Shown here: one piece after another, positions 35,504 through 44,348 of the stretch
Layout of the letters: each line of letters opens with the position of its first letter
How positions within the stretch are numbered: the first letter of the stretch is position 1
NCBI RefSeq assembly: GCF_016587435.1
Contig: NZ_BNJJ01000020.1
Span: 1 to 64,000 of the forward strand
DNA length: 64,000 bases
Origin: Dictyobacter formicarum
GTDB lineage: Bacteria > Chloroflexota > Ktedonobacteria > Ktedonobacterales > Ktedonobacteraceae
Direction of reading: 5' to 3'
Translations under genes and position numbers: made by a program
Notes under the pieces: generated by a model
The model's input: the letters and a program-made list of their open reading frames with translations, nothing else
Database searches by the model: none
What the model was told of the DNA's origin: nothing

Positions 35504-35603
35504 GTGCCTTCGGCCCCTGACACTACGCTCCTGCGGCGCTCAAAAGAGGTTTGTTACATTGGTGCAAAAAGTGCGCTGTGCGCACTTTTTGCACCAATGT
35601 AAC
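35504..35603. repeat. Hairpin repeat copy C
   Basis: Head 35504-35545 (GTGCCTTCGGCCCCTGACAC..., one base different from copy D) and a perfect 24-bp stem 35553-35576 / 35580-35603 with loop TGT. It fills the gap between the convergent Dabb (+) and anti-sigma (-) genes and may double as their terminator. Confidence 0.88.
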
Positions 35604-35616
35604 ACTTTATCGCCGA

Positions 35617-36429
35617 TTAGCGCACTTCGATATGTAATCTTTCGATTACCAGCGCCGTCTCAGGCAAATAGATAATCATAAGATATTCTCCACCCGGCAC
35701 CGCCCCAAATACAATGGTCCCTTGGTCATCAACCTGCGCAGAAAATAGTGGCTGATCCATATAGGTGGGCAATTGCTCAATATGGACAGCATATTCGCCT
35801 ATGTTCTCCTCCATACTGCTGGGTGGCATAGCACGATATAATTCAACCTTGATACCTGCGAAGACAGAACAACCATCTCCACCATTCTTAGAGAACAGAG
35901 AGCCAGTGAGAACAATGCTATCTTGATAATCTTGCTTCGCCTGTAATGAGAGAGTCACCGTATCAGTTTGATGGAAATAGGGCCAGACCCGTATGCGCGA
36001 TGCGGGTGGCTGTAGAGCAACCGGTGAGCACCAGTTCGCCAGCTCACTGATATTATCCTGCTGGGCGGGTAAGGAGGAAGAAAGGAGGTTGGGCTCGACA
36101 AAGGGTACCGGCGAAGCCAGAAAACTATGTGTTTCAGCTACGTTGACAGCACAGAGGGGACACGCTCTCACATGTGCTCTAATCTTCTCCTCCTCATGCG
36201 CAGACAACATCCCGACGCAATACTGGCTTAAGGTTGTCATATCGGGACACTGGTAGCGGTAGAGATGGGTAAGCAAAAAGTCATTGGCAGTTGCATACCT
36301 GTTCAGGCGCTGCTGACAAATAGCGCAATCCGCCAGGTGTTCCTTTGCTGTCGGTGACAAAGCTTCCCCATCAAGCGCATATCGCAACAAATCCTCGTCT
36401 TTCGGTGCAACCACGCACAGACAATCCAT
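35617..36429 (-). CDS. Zinc-finger anti-sigma-like protein with beta-sandwich C-terminus
   Basis: A 270-aa protein with two Hx3CxxC-type zinc-finger motifs typical of ECF anti-sigma factors (HLADCAICQQRL about residue 31; HVRACPLCAVNV about residue 86). The C-terminal 110 residues form a carboxypeptidase-regulatory-like beta domain (GIKVELYRAMPPS ... GTIVFGAVPGGEYLMIIYLP). No membrane helix is evident, so any sensing would be cytoplasmic. The gene just upstream on the same strand encodes a sigma-70-like protein, the expected partner. Confidence 0.75.
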   Translation of the reverse strand: MDCLCVVAPKDEDLLRYALDGEALSPTAKEHLADCAICQQRLNRYATANDFLLTHLYRYQCPDMTTLSQYCVGMLSAHEEEKIRAHVRACPLCAVNVAETHSFLASPVPFVEPNLLSSSLPAQQDNISELANWCSPVALQPPASRIRVWPYFHQTDTVTLSLQAKQDYQDSIVLTGSLFSKNGGDGCSVFAGIKVELYRAMPPSSMEENIGEYAVHIEQLPTYMDQPLFSAQVDDQGTIVFGAVPGGEYLMIIYLPETALVIERLHIEVR

Positions 36430-36578
36430 TATTCCCGGTCCTTCATATAAAGTTATTCCATTTAATGAGTTTTTTCAATTGCAATTTAGGCTTTCGCTGT
36501 ATAAAACGCTGGATAACATATTTTTTGTAGCATCATTTCGAAATTGCCCAATAAAAGCCCCAGGATTGAGCATGCTCG

Positions 36579-37277
36579 TCAGGCAAGCATGCTCCCATCT
36601 AGTTTCCAGCGAATCTTATCTGCATTGCGCAGAATACGTTCCATAATGTTGCGCTTGAGACGATAAATCTCTTCCTCACATTGGAACTCACCAGGACAGT
36701 AACGAATGATTTCTCGTGGTTTGAGATTACAGTGAAAATGTAAATAGGCAACACGCTGCTCGCGCTCTCCCGGTAAGATGCTTTTAATCGTTTCCCAGAG
36801 CTCATTCTCGTGGTAGCGATCCTCAACCTGTGGCTCATCTGGATGCCCGTAATCAGGCATGCGCTCTATATTGGCACGCGCAAAGGCGCGTAACGTGTCC
36901 ATGATGGCGCAGTGCAGGCAGAGCCGTAAGTAGCTTAGCGCGCTGGCAACCGTTGAAAAGGTTAGAGATTGATCGCTGACCGCCTGCCAGAAACGTCGAA
37001 ATGCATCATCGACATAGGTCTGTTCGGCCTCATAGCGCAAAGCCAGTTCGCGATGCGAATGACCGCCCAGCCACAGACGTACATTGTCACTAAATTGCCG
37101 CTGTAATACAATCCATGCCTCGTTATCCCGCAGTTGGACCGCGCGCCGAAAAATTTCCAGGCAATAACTATCGTCGCAGGGTTCCTTCCGGCGATACTTA
37201 CTCATCTCACGTATACAGCATTCTGTCAGGGCCGTCAGAGTCATCTCGCCGAGTGGCTTTTCTATCTCAATACTCAT
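36579..37277 (-). CDS. ECF-like RNA polymerase sigma factor
   Basis: A 232-aa protein with a sigma region 2 core (YVDDAFRRFWQAVSDQSLTF, then LRLCLHCAIMDTLRAFARA, the promoter-melting helix) and a weak region 4 helix-turn-helix (REIIRYCPGEFQCEEEIYRLKRNIMERIL). An unusual N-terminal extension of about 40 residues precedes region 2. It lies 149 bp upstream of the zinc-finger anti-sigma gene, giving a normal sigma/anti-sigma pair. GGAAGGGAATAG is found before ATG 37277. Confidence 0.75.
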   Translation of the reverse strand: MSIEIEKPLGEMTLTALTECCIREMSKYRRKEPCDDSYCLEIFRRAVQLRDNEAWIVLQRQFSDNVRLWLGGHSHRELALRYEAEQTYVDDAFRRFWQAVSDQSLTFSTVASALSYLRLCLHCAIMDTLRAFARANIERMPDYGHPDEPQVEDRYHENELWETIKSILPGEREQRVAYLHFHCNLKPREIIRYCPGEFQCEEEIYRLKRNIMERILRNADKIRWKLDGSMLA

Positions 37278-37879
37278 TGCTTTAATCTATTCCCTTCCAG
37301 CTGTAGCTGAAACACGATACACTATTTCATTTTCTGCTATATTAGTAGACGCAACTTTTTGCACTTTATCAAATCCATCACCCTCTATATCCTACATATG
37401 CTCTATATGTGAAATCCCTTTTTTATATTTGAAGCCGGGATAAATCTTTTCTACAAGTAAAGTCCATATACCAGGCTACAAACTGGCTCGAAAGCAGGAT
37501 ATCAGGTAGATGCACGTCGATATATAGAGTTTACTTTCTGTAATGGCTGACCACCGCAACCTACCAACAGATGCTCCACAACTATTGATATCCGCAATCC
37601 TTATGCGCTTTTAGGCTTTAAAAGCATAATTTGCTTTAGCGGCAAAAATCTTTTAAGCCTGACGGAGTGGGCAGATAAAACAGTACTTGTCCACTTGCCA
37701 ATCAGTATAGATGACTTCAATGGCAAAGAAGATATGTCATTTGTCCCATTTCTTGCCCCTTTTTTCCAAAGAAGGTATAATGAATATATACATAAGAGTA
37801 CAGTTAAAGCACCATTCACACAATGTAGTACTCAACAGTAAAAAAGTGAACCGTCACACACAAAGGCGGTGGCGTTCCT
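37278..37879. other. Long intergenic region between sigma and UspA genes
   Basis: AT-rich, with no credible gene. Apart from the promoter at 37753-37781 I see no repeat or RNA. The left part probably holds the promoter of the sigma gene (-). Confidence 0.4.
37753..37781 (+). promoter_or_regulatory. Promoter of the universal stress protein gene
   Basis: TTGCCC (37753-37758), 17-bp spacer, TATAAT (37776-37781), about 100 bp upstream of the ATG. A good sigma-70-type match. Confidence 0.6.
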
Positions 37880-38599
37880 ATGAACAAGCGTATTTTGCTC
37901 GGGGTCGATACTAGCTTTTCCACCACTACGCAGTGTGCAATCTGCGCAGTAGGTGATCTATTTGAATCAAATACCTCCTTTGATATTTTTCTTCTTCATG
38001 CGATACAGAGCACTCACGTCATTACTGAATATCCCGGGCATTTTACTGAACAATACGCATTCATTCCGCCCACAAGTGAGCAGAAAAAGCACGCGGAAGA
38101 GGTACTCAAAAAGGCGCGTGCCACCCTGGAGCATCTGGGATTTGATCTTAAGCACATCGAGATGATGACCAGCATCGGTTCTCCGGCCGAAGAGATTGTG
38201 CGCGTGGCACGTGAACGGCACGTCAATCTCATTGTTGTGGGAAGTCGAGGGGATGGCTGGCGCGATCGCTTGCGCCGCATGCTATTAGGGAGTACCTCGC
38301 GCCGCGTTCTTCAGCTCGCAACCTGTCCTGTTATGGTTGTACTACCAACGCCGCCGCTGAAAACGCATGACCTTGTTCCCTGGTATGAACAGGCCATCCA
38401 GGGCTATCTCAATGAGCAAAACAGCTTCCTGACCGTCCTGACGGCCAAAGAGGTCGCGACCCTATTTCCACCGCCTCAAAAGAAATCCATTGGCACCCAG
38501 GAGATCAATGCAGCCGAAAAAGCCCTGGAGCAACTGGCCAGCAAAGGACTACTCTGCCGCCGCGAGATCCAGGGCGAAGTACACTATATTAACGATTAG
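37880..38599 (+). CDS. Universal stress protein with C-terminal extension
   Basis: A 239-aa protein. Residues 1-155 form a UspA domain with the ATP-binding signature GSRGDGWRDRLRRMLLGSTS (G2xG9xGS) followed by CPVMVVLP. The remaining 80 or so residues are a small helical domain (TVLTAKEVATLFPPP ... INAAEKALEQLASKGLLCRR) resembling a winged helix or degenerate DNA-binding fold; this tail is not part of standard UspA. It probably binds ATP or AMP under stress. A TATAAT promoter lies 99 bp upstream. Confidence 0.85.
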   Translation: MNKRILLGVDTSFSTTTQCAICAVGDLFESNTSFDIFLLHAIQSTHVITEYPGHFTEQYAFIPPTSEQKKHAEEVLKKARATLEHLGFDLKHIEMMTSIGSPAEEIVRVARERHVNLIVVGSRGDGWRDRLRRMLLGSTSRRVLQLATCPVMVVLPTPPLKTHDLVPWYEQAIQGYLNEQNSFLTVLTAKEVATLFPPPQKKSIGTQEINAAEKALEQLASKGLLCRREIQGEVHYIND

Positions 38600-38634
38600 T
38601 TAGCTTTAATAATACCGGTAGAATCGGTCAGGGT

Positions 38635-40758
38635 TTATAGCAATGCCGCTAGCTCGCCGGGCGTTGTCACGGGTGCCTGGCAGGCGAAATTCTGGCAGAC
38701 ATAGGCCGTGGCATGTTGCTCTTTAAGCGGCCGATCAGCCAGGAGAGGGATAGCCATACTGGCCTGCTGGTCTGCCGGTTGAGCGCAGGCCAGCACACTC
38801 TGCGGTAAATAGCGCGCATTAATACAATCCAATAATCTCTGCGTATCGGCAGCCTGGACCTCACCCACCACAGCCAGTTCTTTCACTGGCGAGAGGGAAA
38901 AATCTAAAGCACACAGCACCTGCCCAAAGGCCTGGGGATGTTGCACCATAATCTCTGCCAGCGTCTGTAGATAGCTGTCAGCGCGCTGCCGATAGCTATT
39001 ATCGCCTGTAAAGGCCGCCAGGTGCAACAGTACATCTGCCGCCACGCTATTGCCTGCCGGAGTGGCGTTATCCATAATATCTTTTGGACGGCTAATCAGG
39101 GTCTCATGATCCGTGCCAGTATCAAAGAAGCCACCCTGTTCATCGGCGAAAAGCTGGATAGCCTGATCCATCAAGGTGCGGGCCTCGGTAAACCAGCGCG
39201 TCTCGAAACTGGCCTCATATAGGGCCAGCAGCCCATCAGCCAGGAAAGCATAATCTTCGAGATAGCCCTGTAGTCTGGCTCGACCATCCTTGAAGGTCCG
39301 CAATAGCCTGCCGTTCTGGCGCAGAGTATCCAACAGGAAGGTAGCATTTTTCTGGGCAACCTGGAGATAATCGGCACGTTTCAAGTAGCGGGCCGCCTCA
39401 GCAAAACTGCGTAGCATCAAGCCATTCCAGGAGGTAAGCACTTTTTCATCACGCCCTGGCTTGATGCGCTGCTCGCGCAGGCGAAACAGCGTGCTACGAC
39501 CTCTTTGCAAAGCGGCCTGCAGAGTCGAAATATCGATCTGGGCTTGCTGGGCCGCCACCTGGTCGTCCTGCACGCGATTCAGAATATTTTTGCCCTCAAA
39601 ATTGCCATGCCGGGTCACCCCATAATAGGCCATAAACAGGGCCGCATCCTTTGGCGACAGCGTGCGTTCAATCTCTTCCTGCGACCAGAGGAAGAACTTA
39701 CCCTCCTCGCCCTCGCTATCAGCATCCTGCGTCGAATAAAAGCCACCTTCAGGTGAGGTCATTTCACGCACCACATAGTCCAGTGTCTCTTCCACCACAC
39801 GCCGATAGAGGTCATTGCCGGTCACCAGGTATGCATGCAGATAAAGCTGGCTGAGCAGAGCATTATCATATAACATCTTCTCAAAATGCGGCACCAACCA
39901 CTTCTCATCGACAGAATAGCGATGAAAACCACCCCCCAGTTGATCATAGATACCACCAGCCGCCATACGTTGCAGGGATGTCTCAACAACTTCCAGAGCC
40001 TCGGGCAGTCGCGCATCCCGTGTAGCCCCCACCTGTCCAGCTTGACGATGCAAATGCATGCGCAACAGAAATTCAAGCGCCATCGTATTGGGAAACTTGG
40101 GAGCCCTTCCAAAACCACCATAACGAGCGTCAAAATCCTCAACTAGTTGCTGCTCGGCGCCCAATAAACTATCCAGCAAAGGCGTGCCGCCCCCCTCCTC
40201 TCTCTGTGTCAACACGCTGCCACGACGGTTGAGATGTTCCACCACCTGCGTCGCTTGTTCCTCTAGTTCCGCCCGCTGATGCGCAAAAGCGTTGGCGATA
40301 CTCATCAGGACACGCGGAAAACCGGGCATCACCTGTGGGCCATAACGTCGATCCTGGGGAGGGAAATAGGTTCCTCCATAGAAGGGACGACCATCAGGCA
40401 TCAAGAACATGGTCATGGGCCAGCCCCCCTGGCCGGTCATGGCCTGAACGGCCTGCATATAGATGGCATCGATATCGGGTCGCTCCTCACGATCAACCTT
40501 CACCGGAACAAAATACATATTCATCAGGGCGGCAATTTGCTCATTCTCAAACGACTCGCGCTCCATCACATGGCACCAGTGGCAGGCCGAATAGCCCACA
40601 CTCAATAGAATTGGCTTATCCTCTTGCCGCGCCTTCGTCAGGGCATCATCACCCCAGGGATACCAGTCAACTGGATTGTGAGCATGCTGTAATAAATATG
40701 GACTCGTCTCGTTAATGAGGCGGTTGGTATGCTTGTAGGAACTTTGACTCTCACTCAT
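38635..40758 (-). CDS. YyaL/SSP411-type thioredoxin-domain protein
   Basis: A 707-aa protein of the DUF255 family: N-terminal thioredoxin-like domain ([20 protein letters not shown], then [15 protein letters not shown] with a CxxC at about residue 60, [16 protein letters not shown]) followed by an (alpha/alpha)6 barrel like glycosidases ([38 protein letters not shown]). Length is normal. The function is unknown; it may be a thiol oxidoreductase or a sugar-modifying enzyme. AGGAG precedes ATG 40758. Divergent from the TetR gene. Confidence 0.92.
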   Translation of the reverse strand: MSESQSSYKHTNRLINETSPYLLQHAHNPVDWYPWGDDALTKARQEDKPILLSVGYSACHWCHVMERESFENEQIAALMNMYFVPVKVDREERPDIDAIYMQAVQAMTGQGGWPMTMFLMPDGRPFYGGTYFPPQDRRYGPQVMPGFPRVLMSIANAFAHQRAELEEQATQVVEHLNRRGSVLTQREEGGGTPLLDSLLGAEQQLVEDFDARYGGFGRAPKFPNTMALEFLLRMHLHRQAGQVGATRDARLPEALEVVETSLQRMAAGGIYDQLGGGFHRYSVDEKWLVPHFEKMLYDNALLSQLYLHAYLVTGNDLYRRVVEETLDYVVREMTSPEGGFYSTQDADSEGEEGKFFLWSQEEIERTLSPKDAALFMAYYGVTRHGNFEGKNILNRVQDDQVAAQQAQIDISTLQAALQRGRSTLFRLREQRIKPGRDEKVLTSWNGLMLRSFAEAARYLKRADYLQVAQKNATFLLDTLRQNGRLLRTFKDGRARLQGYLEDYAFLADGLLALYEASFETRWFTEARTLMDQAIQLFADEQGGFFDTGTDHETLISRPKDIMDNATPAGNSVAADVLLHLAAFTGDNSYRQRADSYLQTLAEIMVQHPQAFGQVLCALDFSLSPVKELAVVGEVQAADTQRLLDCINARYLPQSVLACAQPADQQASMAIPLLADRPLKEQHATAYVCQNFACQAPVTTPGELAALL

Positions 40759-40856
40759 AAAAATACTCCTGTGGAATCAGACACAATTGCACCATGGTCA
40801 TTGTACGACACAAACGATGAAATAAGAAGCACAAAACAGCGGTCACTTGCCAGCCC

Positions 40857-40884
40857 TTGATTTTTCGCAATTCATGGTTATATT
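40857..40884 (+). promoter_or_regulatory. Candidate promoter of the TetR gene
   Basis: TTGATT (40857-40862), 16-bp spacer, TATATT (40879-40884). Transcription would begin at about 40891, just before the operator. Confidence 0.45.
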
Positions 40885-40894
40885 CTTTAATAGA

Positions 40895-40930
40895 ACCATA
40901 TGACCGATTATCAATATTTAGTCATATGGT
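40895..40930. promoter_or_regulatory. Inverted-repeat operator of the TetR gene
   Basis: Perfect 10-bp inverted repeat ACCATATGAC (40895-40904) / GTCATATGGT (40921-40930). Each half also contains the palindrome CATATG, so two dimers could bind side by side. It starts right at the predicted transcription start and ends before the ribosome-binding site, which suggests autorepression. Confidence 0.7.
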
Positions 40931-40968
40931 CACAAAGGCAAAAAAGCAGCATCTTGAGGAGGAGACAA

Positions 40969-41706
40969 GTGGCAGAGAACAGCGAAGCCGACCAGGCTGA
41001 ACAAAACAAACAACAAGAGCGGGCTAATCGCATTCTGGATGCGGCATCAGAGCTCTTGCAGCGCTGGGGCTATAAAAAAACCACCATCGATGATATCGCC
41101 AGGCAGGCCGGGGTGGCCAAGGGCACCATCTACCTGCACTGGAAAACCAAGGAAGAGCTTTTCATGGCCTTGCTTATACGCGAAAAAATTGTTGAAAGTC
41201 GTAAAGCACAGGAGGCAATGCAGAATGATCTCGAGGGCATAACACTCTACAGCATGATCAAATATTCCCTGCTATGGTCCCTGCGCAATCCACTGATAAA
41301 AGCCATCATGCTCCGCGATACAGAAATGCTGGGGGATCTAGTCCATACCCAGCTGAGCCAAGAGAGTATCCAACAACAGATGGAGGGCTTCAACACCTAC
41401 ATGACATATATGCAGCAACAAGGATTGATTCGCAAAGATATTCCAGTTAAAACCCAGGTACATATGCTCGAAGCCATCGCGCTCGGTTTCTTAATAAGCG
41501 ACCAGTTCCTGCCTGATGAATACCAGATCTCACTGGAAGAACGGGCCGAAATGGCGGCCGAGACCGTGCGCCGCACTTTTGAGCTACGTGGTCCTACCGA
41601 GGTCGAAAAACAGGAGGCCGCCAGTCGCTTCAATCAATTTATGAGTTCCGCAGAAGCATTTTTACAGAAGGAGATGGGGAATGAAGGACCTGTTTCAGGT
41701 CAATAA
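40969..41706 (+). CDS. TetR-family transcriptional regulator
   Basis: A 245-aa repressor with the N-terminal helix-turn-helix (RILDAASELLQRWGYKKTTI, DDIARQAGVAKGTIYLHWKTKEELF) and an all-helical ligand domain. The start is GTG 40969: GAGGAGGAG lies just before it, and the alternative ATG at 40900 falls inside the operator palindrome, so I reject that. No exporter gene is next to it; besides itself it may regulate the divergent YyaL-type gene. Confidence 0.88.
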   Translation: MAENSEADQAEQNKQQERANRILDAASELLQRWGYKKTTIDDIARQAGVAKGTIYLHWKTKEELFMALLIREKIVESRKAQEAMQNDLEGITLYSMIKYSLLWSLRNPLIKAIMLRDTEMLGDLVHTQLSQESIQQQMEGFNTYMTYMQQQGLIRKDIPVKTQVHMLEAIALGFLISDQFLPDEYQISLEERAEMAAETVRRTFELRGPTEVEKQEAASRFNQFMSSAEAFLQKEMGNEGPVSGQ

Positions 41707-41754
41707 CCTGGCGCATTTATCCTTTATGCTCGAAAAACAAACAATTTCTACGAT

Positions 41755-42681
41755 TTAACCATCCCAACGTAACCGAAGGAGGCACATAACCCAGGAGCGG
41801 AAATCCGGACAGCGGGACAGATTGGATGAATACCAGGCCTGTTCAAAGAGCTCGTGCAGGCCTGGGTACATGCTTCGCAGAGTCTGGCGCACTGCTCTTA
41901 AACGCTGCGTCATCTCTTCGCGTGCTCCTGGATGCTTGAATTGGAAAAGAGACTCGCCATCGGTCAATGCACGGATGAGAGGATTCCACCAGGTCAACAT
42001 TTCCACGAGCAAGATCGCGCCGGCGAAACGATCCCCAAGCAGATAACTCTGGCCTTGTCCATCAAGGCGCGGATGTTGATATCCAGCCCATCCCTTGCTC
42101 GGCTGCGCCACCGGCGGCGTCCCTTTCACATACATGCCCTCAAGATCTATCAATTCGACATGCTTGTAGTTCACAATTATTACATTATCTCCAGCGATAT
42201 CTGTGTGAGCCAGGCCGTTTGTTTCCAGGCTCCATAAAACATATGCCATGGTAAGAGCTAATTCTTTTGCCCGCTCGAGGGAATACTGCGAGCAGAGTTC
42301 TCCATCATCCATAAAGCCTGCCCACGTTCTGCCCGAGATCCAGGGCATCAGAATGGCATATTCCAGGCTCGGATGGGTTGCAATCAGCTCTGGAAATACT
42401 GTTTTCAACAGACAAATGCGATTCGCGGCCGACAAACCAGGAAGATGTCCAAAGGAACTTTGCCTGGATACCTTTTGCTCAATGGACGGATCAACTGCCC
42501 CGGGATTCGGGACCTTTAAAGCCCAGAGAGTTTTATCTGCTTCTTTTTGTAGCTGATATGTTGTTGTATTTATGCGTACAATTTTATTTACTTCATCCGG
42601 GAGTACAGGATGTGGTAAAAAACGATAAGTGTCTCTTTTAATGATGAGTTTGGTTTGTATATCCGGGCAAAATGTATTCAT
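41755..42681 (-). CDS. Protein-kinase-like protein of the TerY-P triad
   Basis: A 308-aa protein-kinase-fold protein. Visible are the ATP lysine (LWALKVPNPG, about residue 55), the catalytic-loop equivalent HTDIAGDNVII (Asp and Asn kept, Arg of HRD replaced by Thr) and the metal Asp in LIDLEGMYV, where DFG becomes DLE. The usual APE and C-lobe helix are divergent (PPVAQPSKGWAGYQHP). It may be an atypical active kinase. It lies 23 bp after a PP2C gene and next to a VWA gene: the VWA / PP2C / kinase set known as the TerY-P triad. No zinc ribbon tail is seen. Confidence 0.75.
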   Translation of the reverse strand: MNTFCPDIQTKLIIKRDTYRFLPHPVLPDEVNKIVRINTTTYQLQKEADKTLWALKVPNPGAVDPSIEQKVSRQSSFGHLPGLSAANRICLLKTVFPELIATHPSLEYAILMPWISGRTWAGFMDDGELCSQYSLERAKELALTMAYVLWSLETNGLAHTDIAGDNVIIVNYKHVELIDLEGMYVKGTPPVAQPSKGWAGYQHPRLDGQGQSYLLGDRFAGAILLVEMLTWWNPLIRALTDGESLFQFKHPGAREEMTQRLRAVRQTLRSMYPGLHELFEQAWYSSNLSRCPDFRSWVMCLLRLRWDG

Positions 42682-42704
42682 GATCTTCTGTTTTCTTTAT
42701 CTAG

Positions 42705-43547
42705 TTATGCTAACAGGTTATTCCAGCACAATTTAAGCAATGTCATATCATCATTCCTGGGCTGTTGTAATAAGAGCTGTATACGTGCTTTTAGCTCTTC
42801 GTCGCTCAGATAGATCAAGTCTGGTCCAATCGCGTCAAGTCCATCTGTGTGGATAATCAATGGATCAGGTCGATGTAGCGTGCTGGTACAAACAGTAATC
42901 TTCCCCTGGGTGCCTTGTTTTGTCGACCAGCGGTTTGTATCTTCGCCGTGATCTCCTAGCTCCCGATACTGATTCTGCCCACTGAAAGAATAGCCAGTCA
43001 CGTTTCCCATCCAGCAAAAGAGCGCCGGCATATATTGTGGCGTAGCAGTTGCAGGTGCATAATCGATGCGACCAGCGAGAAACACGGTTCCACTGCCATA
43101 GAGATCGCGCTGCTCATTGATGATCTCACATTCCCAGGCAGATAGCCCGGCAGGAAGCTTCAAATGAGCAAGCGTAGTATGTGCACTCTCAGCCCATTGA
43201 GAAAAACTCGAACGCAGCGAGGGAAGCAAAATAAGAGGATCTTGCGGTATTTGCGGCAATATCTGCAACCACTTGACCAGGCGACGGGCAAAGTAGCGTG
43301 CCGCAAAATGCCCCTGATAGGAGCTACCTACGCCATCACAAACGCAGAAGCAGAGCGATGCTGTGCGCCATGAAATCACGAGCCTGACAAAGTCCTGATT
43401 GAAGGATCCTTCCAGTTGAGATTCAAGGCAGCGTGTTGAAAGGCAATGAATAGATAGCATAGGTTCACATGTAGTGCGTATGAAGGTGTCTGTGCGGAGT
43501 GCGGTTTCGATTACAGAATAATCATTCGTATGGTTGGCATACAGCAC
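42705..43547 (-). CDS. PP2C-type Ser/Thr phosphatase (TerY-P triad)
   Basis: A 280-aa PP2C phosphatase with metal-binding motifs NQDF (about residue 49), CVCDGVGSSYQG (about 69), IIHTDGLDAIG and the final NDDMTLLKL. It dephosphorylates Ser/Thr proteins, probably those phosphorylated by the neighbouring kinase and perhaps by the two membrane kinases further along. Start is GTG 43547 with AGGAG eight bases upstream. Gaps to neighbours are 33 bp (VWA gene) and 23 bp (kinase gene), so the three form an operon. Confidence 0.87.
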   Translation of the reverse strand: MLYANHTNDYSVIETALRTDTFIRTTCEPMLSIHCLSTRCLESQLEGSFNQDFVRLVISWRTASLCFCVCDGVGSSYQGHFAARYFARRLVKWLQILPQIPQDPLILLPSLRSSFSQWAESAHTTLAHLKLPAGLSAWECEIINEQRDLYGSGTVFLAGRIDYAPATATPQYMPALFCWMGNVTGYSFSGQNQYRELGDHGEDTNRWSTKQGTQGKITVCTSTLHRPDPLIIHTDGLDAIGPDLIYLSDEELKARIQLLLQQPRNDDMTLLKLCWNNLLA

Positions 43548-43580
43548 AGTATATACTCCTCTTCCAAGAATAAATCGAAC

Positions 43581-44348
43581 TTATAACTGAGTCGCAGAGG
43601 AAGCGGCGATAGCTAATCGCATCAGTTCAGTTTGTGTGCCGGGAAAAAAGAGCGCCGCACCCTTCTGAAGTTGGTAGCCAGCGGACCTATTGATGTTCAG
43701 GCGGTAGTTTTCAGGTAAAGGTGACGATAGAGAAAATAAGAGCCTGGCATAATTATCAGCAATATCTTTTGCTCTTTGTACCCCTTCCCATTGTTGCCAG
43801 TTCGTCACTGGTTTGCGCAGCAGTTTTGCAGTCATAAGCACATTTTCTACCAGTACCGGACCATCATCCACTCGCATTTTCTGAATACGTTGCACAATGG
43901 GCGCTGGATCTTGTGTGGTGCGCAACGCGTCCGTAAGATGACAAACGAGTGGAGCAGGACTACCTTGATAGGTCTCCAGATGCTGTTGCAGAAGTTCTTC
44001 TACCGCGCTAAAGCCCGCAGCTGTATCTGTATCTTCTCCGCCCGCTACCAGTTCTGGTGGGCCACCAACACGCATTAGCTCCGGGAGGGTACGAATGCCT
44101 TGCAGAATATCAAGAACAGTTGTGCTATAGGCAAATATGGCAATATGATAACGTGGCTGCACTTTGTTATCTCTCATTGAACGCAAAACCATCGCTTTGA
44201 TACCTTCGCGTAATGTTGCATTAACCAGATCGATTTTGCTCATCGTTGACCTGGGCCCACAAGGATCATTCATAGATGCACTTGCATCTATGAGATAGAT
44301 CACCAGTGCAGGGGTAAGCCTCGTTGCTGGCTGTAGATACTGTTCCAT
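43581..44348 (-). CDS. TerY-like VWA-domain protein (TerY-P triad)
   Basis: A 255-aa von Willebrand factor A domain protein with a MIDAS site: DASASM (DxSxS, about residue 21), a Thr in GEDTDTAAG and an Asp in HLTDALRTT. It matches the TerY-like VWA group: VIYLIDASASMNDP and FAYSTTVLDI. No signal peptide or membrane helix, so it acts in the cytoplasm, probably as a metal-dependent scaffold for phosphorylation partners. First gene of the VWA / PP2C / kinase operon and divergent from the TIR gene of the secretion locus. Confidence 0.85.
   Translation of the reverse strand: MEQYLQPATRLTPALVIYLIDASASMNDPCGPRSTMSKIDLVNATLREGIKAMVLRSMRDNKVQPRYHIAIFAYSTTVLDILQGIRTLPELMRVGGPPELVAGGEDTDTAAGFSAVEELLQQHLETYQGSPAPLVCHLTDALRTTQDPAPIVQRIQKMRVDDGPVLVENVLMTAKLLRKPVTNWQQWEGVQRAKDIADNYARLLFSLSSPLPENYRLNINRSAGYQLQKGAALFFPGTQTELMRLAIAASSATQL

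Noticed and set aside
37601..37819. 72-aa minus-strand frame upstream of UspA
   Set aside because: Covers the UspA promoter and has low-complexity AT-rich composition; no start signal.
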